Shown here: positions 1 to 8,970 of the stretch, piece after piece | How the letters are laid out: each line of letters opens with the position of its first letter | How positions within the stretch are numbered: the first letter of the stretch is position 1 | Assembly (NCBI GenBank): GCA_020832905.1 | Contig: JAJHRG010000001.1 | Span: 424,617 to 474,902, forward strand | Length of the DNA: 50,286 nucleotides | Reading direction: 5' to 3' | DNA from: Thermoproteota archaeon | Lineage (GTDB): Archaea > Thermoproteota > Methanomethylicia > Methanomethylicales > Methanomethylicaceae | Notes under the pieces: model-generated | Databases searched by the model: none | What the model saw: the letters and a program-made list of their open reading frames with translations, nothing else | Told to the model about the DNA's origin: nothing | Translations under genes and position numbers: made by a program

Positions 1-1806
1 TTAATTAAAGATACACCTGTTACTAAAGGTGATACTATTCCAATACCAATACTTGGAGAAGCTTTAAAGCTTGTTGTAACTGCAGTACAACCATCACCTT
101 CAGCTTATGTTACTCATGATACAGAAATAATAATAAAAGAAGAACCTGTAAAGGAAGTAGAAGCAGCTATTCCAAGAGTTACATATGAGGATATTGGAGA
201 TCTTGAAGATGCAAAAATGAAAATAAGAGAAATGATTGAATTACCAATGAAACATCCTGAATTATTTAAACACTTAGGTATTGAGCCTCCAAAAGGTATA
301 CTATTATATGGTCCACCTGGTTGTGGTAAAACATTATTAGCAAAAGCAGTAGCAACTGAATCAGGTGCTAATTTCTTTTCTATAAATGGACCTGAAATTA
401 TGAGTAAGTTCTATGGAGAATCTGAAAGTAGATTAAGAGAAATATTTGAAGAAGCTGAAAAAGCTGCTCCAAGTGTAATTTTTATTGATGAAATTGATTC
501 TATTGCACCAAAAAGAGAAGAAGTTACTGGAGAAGTTGAACGTCGTGTTGTAGCTCAATTATTAACCTTAATGGATGGATTAAAATCAAGAGGTCAAGTT
601 GTTGTAATAGCTGCAACAAATAGACCAGAAGCAGTAGATCCTGCATTAAGAAGACCTGGAAGATTTGATAGAGAAATTGCTATACCTATGCCAGATAAAA
701 AAGCAAGAAAGGAAATATTACAAGTTCACTTAAGAAATATGCCATTAGCTGATGATGTAAATATTGATGAATTAGCAGAATTAACACATGGTTATACTGG
801 AGCTGATATTGCTGCATTATGTAGAGAAGCTGCAATACGTGCATTAAGACGTTTTTTACCAAAAATTGATTTAGAAAAGAAAACAATTCCTGCAAATATA
901 CTTAAGGATCTTAAGGTTACTAGAAATGACTTTTTTGAAGCAATGAAAGATATTACACCATCTACACTAAGAGAAGTCTATGTTGAAGTACCAGAAGTTC
1001 ATTGGAGTGATATTGGAGGATTAGAAGATGTTAAGAAACAATTAAGAGAAATGGTAGAATTGCCAATGAAACATCCTGAATTATTTGAAAAAATGGGAAT
1101 AACTCCTCCAAAAGGTATACTATTATATGGTCCACCTGGTTGTGGTAAAACATTATTAGCAAAAGCAGTAGCAACTGAATCAGGTGCTAATTTCATAAGT
1201 GTAAGAGGACCTGAAATACTTAGTAAATGGGTTGGAGAATCTGAAAAAGCTATAAGAGAAATTTTCAAAAAAGCAAGACAAGCTGCTCCTTGTGTAATAT
1301 TCTTTGATGAAATTGATTCTATTGCACCAGTAAGAGGAGGAAGATTTGATTCTTCTGGTGTTACTGAGAGAATTGTTAATCAACTTCTTGCAGAAATGGA
1401 TGGTTTAATTCCATTAAGAGGTGTAGTTGTAATAGCTGCAACAAATAGACCAGATATTATTGATCCTGCATTATTAAGACCTGGAAGATTTGATAGACTT
1501 GTTTTCATACCATTACCTGATAAAAAAGCAAGAGAAGAAATATTCAAGGTTCATACTAGAAAAATGCCTCTTGCAGAAGATGTTAATATTTCAGTACTAG
1601 CTGATATGACTGAAGGCTATACTGGTGCAGATATTGAAGCAATATGTAGAGAAGCAGCACTTAATGCTATAAGAGAAGATTTAAAACCTAAAAAAGTTGA
1701 AATGAGACATTTCATAGAAGCTATAAAGAATACACCAAAGAGCTTATCTCCTGAAGATGTGAAAAGATATGAAACAATGAAAAATATGCTTAGATTTTAC
1801 CAGTAG
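1..1806 (+). CDS. cdc48: Cdc48/VAT-type AAA+ ATPase, 5' end missing
   Basis: Double-ring AAA+ unfoldase that extracts and unfolds proteins, often feeding the 20S proteasome. The frame is open from base 1, so the gene begins outside the window; 601 residues remain of the usual 730-750. The first ~65 residues are the end of the N-domain. Ring D1 has Walker A GPPGCGKT near residue 104 and Walker B FIDEID near 161. Ring D2 has the same Walker A near 377 and FFDEID near 434. The protein ends in Phe-Tyr-Gln, a hydrophobic-Tyr-X (HbYX) tail of the kind that docks into the proteasome. A 90-base stretch around each Walker A is identical in the two rings. It converges on the synthase gene with one base between the stop codons. 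Confidence 0.96.
   Translation, partial: LIKDTPVTKGDTIPIPILGEALKLVVTAVQPSPSAYVTHDTEIIIKEEPVKEVEAAIPRVTYEDIGDLEDAKMKIREMIELPMKHPELFKHLGIEPPKGILLYGPPGCGKTLLAKAVATESGANFFSINGPEIMSKFYGESESRLREIFEEAEKAAPSVIFIDEIDSIAPKREEVTGEVERRVVAQLLTLMDGLKSRGQVVVIAATNRPEAVDPALRRPGRFDREIAIPMPDKKARKEILQVHLRNMPLADDVNIDELAELTHGYTGADIAALCREAAIRALRRFLPKIDLEKKTIPANILKDLKVTRNDFFEAMKDITPSTLREVYVEVPEVHWSDIGGLEDVKKQLREMVELPMKHPELFEKMGITPPKGILLYGPPGCGKTLLAKAVATESGANFISVRGPEILSKWVGESEKAIREIFKKARQAAPCVIFFDEIDSIAPVRGGRFDSSGVTERIVNQLLAEMDGLIPLRGVVVIAATNRPDIIDPALLRPGRFDRLVFIPLPDKKAREEIFKVHTRKMPLAEDVNISVLADMTEGYTGADIEAICREAALNAIREDLKPKKVEMRHFIEAIKNTPKSLSPEDVKRYETMKNMLRFYQ
286..375 (+). repeat. 90-bp exact repeat, D1 copy (cdc48)
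   Basis: Bases 286-375 are identical to 1105-1194. They encode the same 30 residues, including Walker A, in the two AAA rings. Identity extends to every synonymous position. Shared function explains the protein identity; recent gene conversion or very strong codon bias is needed to explain the DNA identity. Confidence 0.9.
1105..1194 (+). repeat. 90-bp exact repeat, D2 copy (cdc48)
   Basis: Second copy of the repeat at 286-375, in the Walker A region of the second AAA ring. No mismatch by eye over 90 bases. Confidence 0.9.
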
Positions 1807-1807
1807 A

Positions 1808-3349
1808 TTATCGATACATTTTAAATATTTTATTTATTCCATCCATTATTGCATTTATAGAAGTCATTACAATATCTCCACCTACTGCAATACCTCTAGC
1901 AGTTTTTCCTTGTTTATCTTCTAATAAAACTTCTACTGTACATAATGAATCAGTTCCACCAGATATTGCTTCTAACTTATAGTTTAATAAATTAATTTTT
2001 TCTTCAATAGCATTTTGTATAGCTTTTGCTGCAGCATCAACTGGACCGATTCCTGTACTTGCTACAATTTTCTTATTATTTCCTATTGTTATTTGAATAG
2101 TAGCTGTAGGTGTTATTTTATTTCCTGTAATTATTAAAACCTCATCTAGTTTTACAATTTTTTCAGTTTCTGGTATTGCTCCTATTACTTCATCTACAAT
2201 TGCAATTACATCATCTTCTACTATTTTCTTTTTATGAATTGCTAATTTCTTAACTTTTTCTACAACTTCTTTTATTTTTTCATCTGGAAGATTAAATTTT
2301 TCTTTTACAAATGCTGCAACAGCATGTTTTCCTGTATGTTTTCCCATAACAATTCTTCTTTTTTGTCCAACCATTTCTGGTGTAATAGGCTCATAACTTT
2401 CAGCTTTTGCAAGTACTCCATGTACATGTATTCCTGCCTCATGTGCAAATGCATTATCTCCTACTATTGGAAAGTTAGGCATTAATTTTATCATACTATA
2501 TCTTTCAACAAGTCTTGAAGTTTCCTTTAATAATTTTAATTTTATTCCTGTTTTTACCTTATACATAGCTGTAAGAATCATAACTGTTTGTTCTAAGCTA
2601 GCATTTCCAGCTCTTTCTCCTAGTCCATTTATTGTAGTATGAACTTGCTCAGCTCCTGCTTTTACTCCTGATACTGTATTTGCAACAGCTAATCCAAAAT
2701 CATTATGACAATGTACTGATATAGGTTTTTTCAATACCTTCTTTAATTCAGATACTAAATAAAACATAGCCTCTGGTTCCATTACACCTACAGTATCTGG
2801 AACATTATGTATATCTGCACCACATTCTTCTACACTTTTATAAAATTTTATTAGTCTTTCTAATGGTGTTCTTGTAGCATCTTCACATGAAAATTCACAT
2901 TCAAAACCATGTGCTTTTACATATTCAGTACATTTTATTGCTTGTTTAAGAGCTTCTTCTTCATTCATTCTAAGTTTATATCTTAAATGAATATCAGAAG
3001 TAGCTATAAATATATGAATTCTATCAACATCTGCTCTAATACATGCATCTATATCTTCAAATGTACATCTTGCTAATCCACAAATCTTTGCTCTTAATCC
3101 CATTTTCTTCATTTCTTTTACAGCTTTTTCTTCTTCTTCAGAATTTATAGGAAAACCTCCTTCTATTACATCTACTCCTAACTCATCAAGTTTTCTTGCA
3201 ATATCTAATTTCTCTTCGATAGTAAAACATACACCAGGTGTTTGTTCTCCATCTCTTAATGTTGTATCAAATACATAAACTCTTTCAGGAAGTCTATATC
3301 TTTCTCTTATTATCTTATTAAAATCGCTTACAAATATACCTTCTTCCAT
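1808..3349 (-). CDS. leuA: 2-isopropylmalate / citramalate synthase family protein
   Basis: Condenses acetyl-CoA with a 2-oxo acid: 2-oxoisovalerate for leucine, or pyruvate for isoleucine via citramalate. The TIM barrel starts with the DTTLRDGEQTPG metal/substrate motif at residues 28-39. HCHNDFG (213-219) supplies metal ligands, followed by a GLGERAGNASLE motif. The C-terminal ~130 residues form a LeuA-type allosteric domain. At 513 residues it matches LeuA or CimA and is too long for AksA (~400, homocitrate synthase for coenzyme B), which lacks this domain. LeuA and CimA cannot be separated by eye. The ATG start at 3349 follows an AGGTGT ribosome-binding site. Confidence 0.9.
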   Translation of the reverse strand: MEEGIFVSDFNKIIRERYRLPERVYVFDTTLRDGEQTPGVCFTIEEKLDIARKLDELGVDVIEGGFPINSEEEEKAVKEMKKMGLRAKICGLARCTFEDIDACIRADVDRIHIFIATSDIHLRYKLRMNEEEALKQAIKCTEYVKAHGFECEFSCEDATRTPLERLIKFYKSVEECGADIHNVPDTVGVMEPEAMFYLVSELKKVLKKPISVHCHNDFGLAVANTVSGVKAGAEQVHTTINGLGERAGNASLEQTVMILTAMYKVKTGIKLKLLKETSRLVERYSMIKLMPNFPIVGDNAFAHEAGIHVHGVLAKAESYEPITPEMVGQKRRIVMGKHTGKHAVAAFVKEKFNLPDEKIKEVVEKVKKLAIHKKKIVEDDVIAIVDEVIGAIPETEKIVKLDEVLIITGNKITPTATIQITIGNNKKIVASTGIGPVDAAAKAIQNAIEEKINLLNYKLEAISGGTDSLCTVEVLLEDKQGKTARGIAVGGDIVMTSINAIMDGINKIFKMYR

Positions 3350-3366
3350 AAATTACACCTTAGATA

Positions 3367-3376
3367 GTATTATATA
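3367..3376 (+). promoter_or_regulatory. Probable TATA box for the AhpD-like gene
   Basis: TATTATATAG lies about 25-30 bases before the ATG at 3400. Archaeal transcription starts about 25 bases after the TATA box, so this mRNA may be leaderless. No Shine-Dalgarno sequence precedes the ATG, which agrees. Confidence 0.5.
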
Positions 3377-3399
3377 GTGGAAAAAAGTATTATAACTTT

Positions 3400-3762
3400 A
3401 TGGAACTACAAGAAAGTTTTAAAAAGAAAATGGGCTTTGTACCTGGAATTGTGGATTTAGCTACTGAACTTGATCCAAAATTACTTACATTTTATGATTT
3501 CTGTGATAAAACAGTTCAAGAGGATGGTGCTTTACCATCAAAAATAAAAATGCTTATTATTATGGCAATGGGAGCTCAACGTCATTGTAAAGAATGTGTA
3601 GTTTCTGCAATGCGTGCAGCATATAGGAAAGGAGCAACAGAAGAAGAAATTTTAGAAGCTATTCGTTGTATTGCAGTAGCAGGTGGAGCACCAGCATTAG
3701 CTGCTTGTAAAGATGCTCTTCAACTCCTCAAAGAGAAAAAATTAGACAAAGAAGGATGTTAG
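3400..3762 (+). CDS. AhpD / carboxymuconolactone decarboxylase-like protein
   Basis: Small all-helical protein of 120 residues in the CMD/AhpD-like family. The CKEC motif (residues 63-66) is the CxxC redox pair used by AhpD-type alkyl-hydroperoxidases, here within RHCKECVVSAMRAA. Likely role is thiol-dependent peroxide handling or a related redox task; the substrate is not evident. It stands alone on the plus strand and converges on tbp with two bases between the stop codons. Confidence 0.8.
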   Translation: MELQESFKKKMGFVPGIVDLATELDPKLLTFYDFCDKTVQEDGALPSKIKMLIIMAMGAQRHCKECVVSAMRAAYRKGATEEEILEAIRCIAVAGGAPALAACKDALQLLKEKKLDKEGC

Positions 3763-3764
3763 TA

Positions 3765-4316
3765 TTATTCATAAAGTACTCCTAATTCCTTAAGTCTTTC
3801 ATAAACTTTTTCTACTGCTATTCTTACTTCATCTTCATGTTTTGCACCAGTACATACCATCTTACCAGATGAAAATATTAATAATACTACTTTTGGTTCA
3901 CTCATTCTATAAATAAGACCAGGAAACTGCTCAGGTTCATACATTACATTTTCTAATAAATATGCAGCTTTTTCAAGATTTACTTCTGCATTAAGATTTG
4001 CAGAAGCTACTATGTTCTGTATTTGAATTTGTGGTTCTCCTACAATTACTATATTTCTTTCTCTTAAGTTTTTTATAATTTTCTTTATTGCTGCATGTAC
4101 TTCTTTTTCTGATTTTGCACCAGTACATACCATCTTACCAGATGAAAATATTAAGGTAGCAGTTTTTGGTTTTGATAATCTATAAATAAGACCAGGAAAT
4201 TGTTCAGGATTATATTCTACACCAGGTACATTTGCAGATATAGCATCTAAATCTATATTCTGATTAATTGTAACTGATGCAACAACATTCTCTATTCTAT
4301 AAGAAGGTTTTGCCAA
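3765..4316 (-). CDS. tbp: TATA-box binding protein (TBP)
   Basis: General transcription factor that binds promoter TATA boxes and recruits TFB and RNA polymerase. The 183-residue protein is two imperfect direct repeats, about 1-92 and 93-183. Both contain EQFPGLIYR and [12 protein letters not shown], the saddle fold's DNA-contacting strands. The length is normal for archaeal TBP. A 42-base block (3840-3881 and 4113-4154) is identical between the repeats. The ATG at 4316 follows a GGGAGTG-type ribosome-binding site. Confidence 0.98.
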   Translation of the reverse strand: MAKPSYRIENVVASVTINQNIDLDAISANVPGVEYNPEQFPGLIYRLSKPKTATLIFSSGKMVCTGAKSEKEVHAAIKKIIKNLRERNIVIVGEPQIQIQNIVASANLNAEVNLEKAAYLLENVMYEPEQFPGLIYRMSEPKVVLLIFSSGKMVCTGAKHEDEVRIAVEKVYERLKELGVLYE

Positions 4317-4362
4317 AAATCTTCACTCCCAATTTTTTTCTTATTTCTTTTCTCTCATAAAC

Positions 4363-4884
4363 TTATAAAGATTTTCTTCTTTCAGGTATAATCATTATTA
4401 TAATTGCAGTTACAATAATGAGTATAATTATATAGTATCCCATATAGGGAAAATACCAAACAACTTTTCCTATAATTCTATCTTCAGAAACCCATGTTAA
4501 TGGATTATTTGGATTTCCATCTGGTAGTAAATTAGCATCTCCCTTTGTTAATATGTAAAACTTATCACTAATTTCCTTTTTATCTATTGCTCTATGCATA
4601 ATTGGTAATGGATCATATATAACAAATATGAAAAAATCATATACTTTTGTATTTGGCAGCATATATACAATAATATCTCCATTAGTCCTATTAGCAATTA
4701 TTTCACTAGCATTTACTTTTTTTATAAAAACAAGAGATCCAGTAGGTATAGTAGGTTCCATGCTTCCTGAAATTACTATGGTAAAAGGAGTATTAGTTCC
4801 TGATATAGTTCTAAAAATACTAATAAAGGAAATAATAATTATTAGAAATACTATAACTGTTATATGTGACTTTGATATTTTCAT
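4363..4884 (-). CDS. Signal peptidase I, archaeal (S26B) type
   Basis: Membrane serine protease that removes signal peptides from secreted proteins. A hydrophobic segment (about residues 8-26) is followed by the nucleophile motif SGSMEPT (Ser41). A second membrane segment lies near 150-168. IMHRA (His97) carries the histidine that replaces the bacterial lysine in archaeal and ER-type enzymes. The start codon overlaps the porB stop by four bases, so it is probably co-transcribed as the last gene of the por operon. Confidence 0.9.
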   Translation of the reverse strand: MKISKSHITVIVFLIIIISFISIFRTISGTNTPFTIVISGSMEPTIPTGSLVFIKKVNASEIIANRTNGDIIVYMLPNTKVYDFFIFVIYDPLPIMHRAIDKKEISDKFYILTKGDANLLPDGNPNNPLTWVSEDRIIGKVVWYFPYMGYYIIILIIVTAIIIMIIPERRKSL

Positions 4885-5795
4885 ATTTCTTTTACTGGTC
4901 CTAGTCCAAATTTTTTAGCAAGCTCATCAGCATATTCTTGAATTTTCCTAATTTCTTCTTCACTTAAATGTTTAAATCTTCCCTGAAGTTCTAAGTACTT
5001 TTTTACAGGTAATCTTACTGGTACTGGAACTGTGACTCTGATTTTTCCATTTTCAACTTCATAAAGTGGCCAAAGTCCTGTTAAAACTGCTAATCTTCCT
5101 ATTTCAATTCCCATATTTGTTTCAAATCTCCATCCAGTTGTACAAGGTGTTAGTACATGAATTAATGCAGGTCCTTCAACATCTAATCCTTTCTTTACTT
5201 TATTTATAAGATCAATAGGATATGATGGACATGCAGTTGCAGCATAAGGTATTCCATGAGCTACAGCTATTCCAACTAAATCTTTCTTTTTTGTTTTCTG
5301 ACCTATAGATTTTTTACCAGGTGGAGTTGTTGTTGTTGCAGCACCGTAAGGTGTAGCAGAACTTCTTTGTACTCCTGTATTCATATATGCTTCATTATCA
5401 TAGCATATGTATAAGAAATCATGACCTCTTTCTAATGCACCACTTAATGCTTGTAAACCTATATCAAAAGTTCCTCCATCTCCTGCTATTACAACTACAT
5501 GAAATTTCTCATTACTTTTTCCTTTTCTTCTTAATGCTTTCATAGCTCCTTCTATACCTGAAGCTACAGCTGCAGCATTTTCAAAACCTAAATGAACCCA
5601 TGGTACTCTCCATGATGAGTATGGAAAATATGAAGTTGCAACTTCTAAACAGCTTGTTGGAGTCACTATTACTACATTATTTCCAGTAGCCTTTAGTATT
5701 TGTCTTACTGTAGTACCTACCATACAACCAGCACAAAGTCTATGACCTGGAGCAAGATATTCCTCTTTTGGTAATTCTTTTATTGTTTTAAACAT
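4881..5795 (-). CDS. porB: Pyruvate:ferredoxin oxidoreductase, beta subunit
   Basis: Thiamine-diphosphate subunit of the enzyme that interconverts pyruvate and acetyl-CoA + CO2 with ferredoxin. Cluster cysteines appear at C21 and C24 (LCAGC) and in PTSCLEVATSYFPYS (C49), with another in TPCTTGW. The TPP-binding motif starts at GDGGTFDIG, about residues 105-113, and ends near CYDNEAYMNTG. The LEVATSYFPYSSW block resembles pyruvate rather than 2-oxoisovalerate enzymes, but specificity is an inference. Six bases separate it from porA. Confidence 0.93.
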   Translation of the reverse strand: MFKTIKELPKEEYLAPGHRLCAGCMVGTTVRQILKATGNNVVIVTPTSCLEVATSYFPYSSWRVPWVHLGFENAAAVASGIEGAMKALRRKGKSNEKFHVVVIAGDGGTFDIGLQALSGALERGHDFLYICYDNEAYMNTGVQRSSATPYGAATTTTPPGKKSIGQKTKKKDLVGIAVAHGIPYAATACPSYPIDLINKVKKGLDVEGPALIHVLTPCTTGWRFETNMGIEIGRLAVLTGLWPLYEVENGKIRVTVPVPVRLPVKKYLELQGRFKHLSEEEIRKIQEYADELAKKFGLGPVKEI

Positions 5796-5801
5796 AATTC
5801 T

Positions 5802-6968
5802 TCACTCTCTTAATCCTATATATATACAAGGTTTGGGTCTTCCTTCTTCTGATACTTCTTTTACTATTTCAAACATTTTAATAAAGTCATCTATAAGTAT
5901 ATCTCTTCCACCAAGTCCTCCTACAAAGCTTTGTATTATAGGTCTATTTTTAGCATTATAAAGAGCACAACATATATCAGTATATAGTGGATGACCAGGA
6001 CCACCTGGAGTTAATGCTCTATCTAGTACACCTACTCCCTTTACATCTTCTAATAATTTTATAATTTCATCTTTTGGAAATGGACGAAAACATCTTATTG
6101 ATAGTAATCCTACTTTTTCTCCTTTTTTTCTAAGTTCATTAACTACAAATTTTGCAGTACCTGTAACAGCTCCCATTGTTATTAAAACATATTTAGCATC
6201 TTCCATCATATGTTCATTAACATTACCGTATTTTCTTCCAAAAACTTTACTAAATTCCTTATTTACATTATTAATATTATTTCTACTTCTTTCTATTGCT
6301 TCTAATGCTTGATACTTCATTTCAAAATAATATTCCGGTGGTCCAACTACTCCAATAGTATATGAAAGCTTTGGAGATACTCTATTTATTAAAGGCTTTG
6401 ATGGTATATATTCTCTTACTAACTCTTCATCAGGTAATTCTACAGCTTCATATACATGACTTAATATAAATCCATCAAGATTTATCATTACTGGTAACAG
6501 TACTTCTTCAGCAATTTTAAATGCTTGTATTGTTGTATCAAAAGCTTCTTGGGCTGATTCTACCCAAAATTGTATCCAACCACAATCTCTTTCTGGCATT
6601 GCATCTGAATGATCATTCCATATATTTAATGGATGTGATAGTGCTCTATTTACATTTGCCATTACAATTGGTGTTCTAAGTGAAGATGCCATAAAAAGTA
6701 CTTCATGCATATATGCAAGACCTTGTGATGAAGTAGCAGTAAAAACTCTAGCACCAGTTAAAGAAGCTCCTATACATGCACTTATTGCTGAATGCTCAGA
6801 TTCTACATTTACATATTCTGCTTCTAACTCACCATTAGCTATAAATTCAGAAATCTTTTCTACAATTGGTGTTTGTGGTGTTATAGGATATGCTGCAACA
6901 AAATCAACATCTGCCATTTTTACAGCATATGCTACAGCATAATTTCCATTAAGTGCTACTCTCTTCAT
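5802..6968 (-). CDS. porA: Pyruvate:ferredoxin oxidoreductase, alpha subunit
   Basis: Pyrimidine-binding and transketolase C-domain subunit of POR, 388 residues. AAYPITPQTPIVEKI near residues 24-38 and the following EHSAISACIGAS segment are typical of PorA. TSSQGLAYMHEVLFMASSLR is the usual substrate-site region. It overlaps porD by 20 bases and precedes porB, giving the order gamma-delta-alpha-beta used by four-subunit archaeal POR. Confidence 0.93.
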   Translation of the reverse strand: MKRVALNGNYAVAYAVKMADVDFVAAYPITPQTPIVEKISEFIANGELEAEYVNVESEHSAISACIGASLTGARVFTATSSQGLAYMHEVLFMASSLRTPIVMANVNRALSHPLNIWNDHSDAMPERDCGWIQFWVESAQEAFDTTIQAFKIAEEVLLPVMINLDGFILSHVYEAVELPDEELVREYIPSKPLINRVSPKLSYTIGVVGPPEYYFEMKYQALEAIERSRNNINNVNKEFSKVFGRKYGNVNEHMMEDAKYVLITMGAVTGTAKFVVNELRKKGEKVGLLSIRCFRPFPKDEIIKLLEDVKGVGVLDRALTPGGPGHPLYTDICCALYNAKNRPIIQSFVGGLGGRDILIDDFIKMFEIVKEVSEEGRPKPCIYIGLRE

Positions 6969-7245
6969 ATTCTCTCACCATTGTTATTGCTTTTACATTA
7001 CAACTTTTTTGACAAATTCCACATCCTTTACAATAAGATAAATTTATTTCATAGGATCCATCTTCTTTAATCATTATTGCTCCTTCAGGGCAATAAATCC
7101 AACATAAACCACATTTAGTACATTTACTTTTATCTAATATAGGTCTAAATACTCTCCATGTAGTAACATCAAATTCTACTGAATTACCTGGCTCTATTAT
7201 CATTGCTCCTATAGGAATTTCTTTCCATGTTTTCATTCTATTCAC
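6949..7245 (-). CDS. porD: Pyruvate:ferredoxin oxidoreductase, delta (ferredoxin) subunit
   Basis: Electron-transfer subunit of 98 residues with two [4Fe-4S] sites. The motifs are CTKCGLCWIYCP and CKGCGICQKSC, each CxxCxxCxxxC. It passes electrons from the TPP site to external ferredoxin. It overlaps porC by four bases and porA by 20 bases, indicating translational coupling. Confidence 0.93.
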   Translation of the reverse strand: MNRMKTWKEIPIGAMIIEPGNSVEFDVTTWRVFRPILDKSKCTKCGLCWIYCPEGAIMIKEDGSYEINLSYCKGCGICQKSCNVKAITMVREYEESST

Positions 7246-7796
7246 CTTTCAAATATTATTGTTTGATTAAAAGCTTCTCTAACAGCTTTAATGTTCTTTT
7301 CTGCAATTTCTTTTCTGAATCTTTCTCTTATTACTAATTCAATACTTCTTAATTTAACAATATTTGTGGTCTTAATTACTGCACCTAATATTGCAGTATT
7401 TGTTATAGGAGATCCAATTTCTTTTATAGCAATAGTTGTTGCATCAACAGTAGCAATTTTCTTAGCATTTTTAAATTTTTCAGCATAATATTCTGGTTTT
7501 AATGGAGTATTAAGAATAACAATACCATCATTTTTAAGACCATCTTCAATTCCTTTCATGTTACATATGTGACTATCAAGTACTACTATGATATCTGGAT
7601 TGTAAATTTGTGTTCTTAATAAAATATTTTCATCATCTATTCTTGTAAATCCTAAAACAGGTGCTCCTCTTCTTTCAGGACCAAAAGCTGCAAATGCTTG
7701 AGCATATTTTCCCTCATTAATTGCTGCAATTGCTAATATTTCAGCTGCAGTAACAACTCCTTGACCTCCTCTTCCATGCCATCTTATTTCTAACAT
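7242..7796 (-). CDS. porC: Pyruvate:ferredoxin oxidoreductase, gamma subunit
   Basis: First gene of the por operon, 184 residues. It opens with EIRWHGRGGQGVVTAAEILA, the conserved start of POR/KOR gamma subunits. FGPERRGAPVLGFTRI is a second family hallmark. The subunit helps form the CoA site. The upstream gap (7797-7883) holds the promoter for this operon and, on the other strand, that of the next gene. Confidence 0.93.
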   Translation of the reverse strand: MLEIRWHGRGGQGVVTAAEILAIAAINEGKYAQAFAAFGPERRGAPVLGFTRIDDENILLRTQIYNPDIIVVLDSHICNMKGIEDGLKNDGIVILNTPLKPEYYAEKFKNAKKIATVDATTIAIKEIGSPITNTAILGAVIKTTNIVKLRSIELVIRERFRKEIAEKNIKAVREAFNQTIIFER

Positions 7797-7883
7797 AACT
7801 ATTACACCAAGGATATTGTTATTTAATAACTAGAAGAATATTTAAAAATTATTATTAATAATGTTATAAATAAGTGAGATTTT

Positions 7884-8306
7884 ATGGAGAATGATATCAT
7901 ATCTGCTATAGAGAAGCAATTAAATGAAGGAAAGGGATTTGAAATAAATTTTAAAGGTGAAATACCGAATATTAGTGATATTAAAGGAATTTCAAAAATA
8001 AGTAAAGAAGAAATTATTGATAATATTAAAGGAATTAAGAAAATTAAGAAGAAAAAAATATTAGAAGAACATAAAAATTTCATTATTGATATCTCCAAAG
8101 TTTTAATTAAAAATAAAATTCCTTTTAAGGTTACAATATTTCCTAATGAAGTAATTTTACGTTTTGACTTAGATCATTATATTCATTTATATCCTGATAA
8201 ATTTGTAATAATAGGTTTCAATAGTTTAAATGAATTTCCAATATCTTTAATAAAATCTTATTTTCCAAAAGATAAAGAAGTTAAAATTCTTCATCAAGTT
8301 AGGTGA
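7884..8306 (+). CDS. Uncharacterised 140-residue protein
   Basis: Family not recognised. The N-terminal ~70 residues are charged and Lys/Ile-rich and probably helical (GIKKIKKKKILEEHKNF). The C-terminal half looks like an alpha/beta domain with alternating hydrophobic strands. No catalytic motif, signal peptide or membrane segment is visible. The ATG follows AGTGAGAT, a reasonable ribosome-binding site. The small membrane-protein gene starts four bases downstream, so the two probably form a unit. The very AT-rich sequence inflates Lys and Ile, so composition says little. Confidence 0.7.
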   Translation: MENDIISAIEKQLNEGKGFEINFKGEIPNISDIKGISKISKEEIIDNIKGIKKIKKKKILEEHKNFIIDISKVLIKNKIPFKVTIFPNEVILRFDLDHYIHLYPDKFVIIGFNSLNEFPISLIKSYFPKDKEVKILHQVR

Positions 8307-8310
8307 TATT

Positions 8311-8490
8311 ATGAAGATTTCTGCAATTATATATGGTTTTTCTTTAATTTTAATTTTTTTACCAACTTTTATTTATTACATAATTAGAAGAAATGATGTT
8401 TTCTCTATTATATCATATTTTATACCCTTTGTAATTGGTATTATAATTATTACAATTTCAGAGAAATTACTTAAAATAAAGCTTAGTTAA
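8311..8490 (+). CDS. Small membrane protein, 59 residues
   Basis: Short gene directly after the 140-residue protein. The upstream stop codon lies in AGGTGATATT, which also serves as its ribosome-binding site before the ATG. The product has two hydrophobic segments, about residues 4-25 and 33-50, separated by a basic RRND turn and followed by a Lys-rich tail. Its 3' end overlaps the convergent carbonic anhydrase gene by 24 bases. Family not recognised. Coupling to the upstream gene is the main reason to call it. Confidence 0.6.
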   Translation: MKISAIIYGFSLILIFLPTFIYYIIRRNDVFSIISYFIPFVIGIIIITISEKLLKIKLS

Positions 8491-8970
8491 ATTTTTGTAA
8501 ATCTCTATTGTACTTTTTATTCTTATTAAATCTTTTTCTTCTACAGTTCTAACAACTTTTCCTGGAATTCCCATTACTACACTTCTATCTGGAATTTTCT
8601 TTCCCTCAGGAACTAAAGCTCCTGCTCCTATAATACATTCATTACCTATTTCTGCACCAGTTAATATAATTGCTCTCATTGCAATAAGACAATTATTTCC
8701 AATTTTACATCCATGTAATATACAACCATGACCTATTATACAATTATCTCCTATGATAGTTGGAAAACCAAAATCAGTATGTATAATAGATCCATCTTGT
8801 ATACTAACATTTTTTCCTATTATTATTTTCTCAATATCTCCTCTAATTACTACAAATGGCCATATGTTACAATATTCTCCTATAACCACATCTCCTATGA
8901 TAATTGCATTTTCATGTATGAATGCTGATGATGATATTATTGGTTTTTTTCCATTAATTTCTTGTATCAT
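8467..8970 (-). CDS. Gamma-carbonic anhydrase family protein (left-handed beta-helix)
   Basis: Hexapeptide-repeat protein of 167 residues, trimeric in known homologues. Repeats of the I-I-G-x-x type run through residues ~15-140. The three expected zinc histidines are present: one in SIIHTDFG and two in GHGCILHGC. It could hydrate CO2 (useful beside CO2-releasing POR), though many members have other or no known activity. It overlaps the upstream DUF2124-like gene by four bases. Confidence 0.88.
   Translation of the reverse strand: MIQEINGKKPIISSSAFIHENAIIIGDVVIGEYCNIWPFVVIRGDIEKIIIGKNVSIQDGSIIHTDFGFPTIIGDNCIIGHGCILHGCKIGNNCLIAMRAIILTGAEIGNECIIGAGALVPEGKKIPDRSVVMGIPGKVVRTVEEKDLIRIKSTIEIYKNLTKLYFK

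Noticed and set aside
999-1268. 89-residue open frame on the minus strand
   Set aside because: Antisense to the second AAA ring of cdc48, which is strongly conserved.
1808-3349. Homocitrate synthase AksA for coenzyme B synthesis
   Set aside because: The protein has the C-terminal regulatory domain of LeuA/CimA, which AksA lacks.
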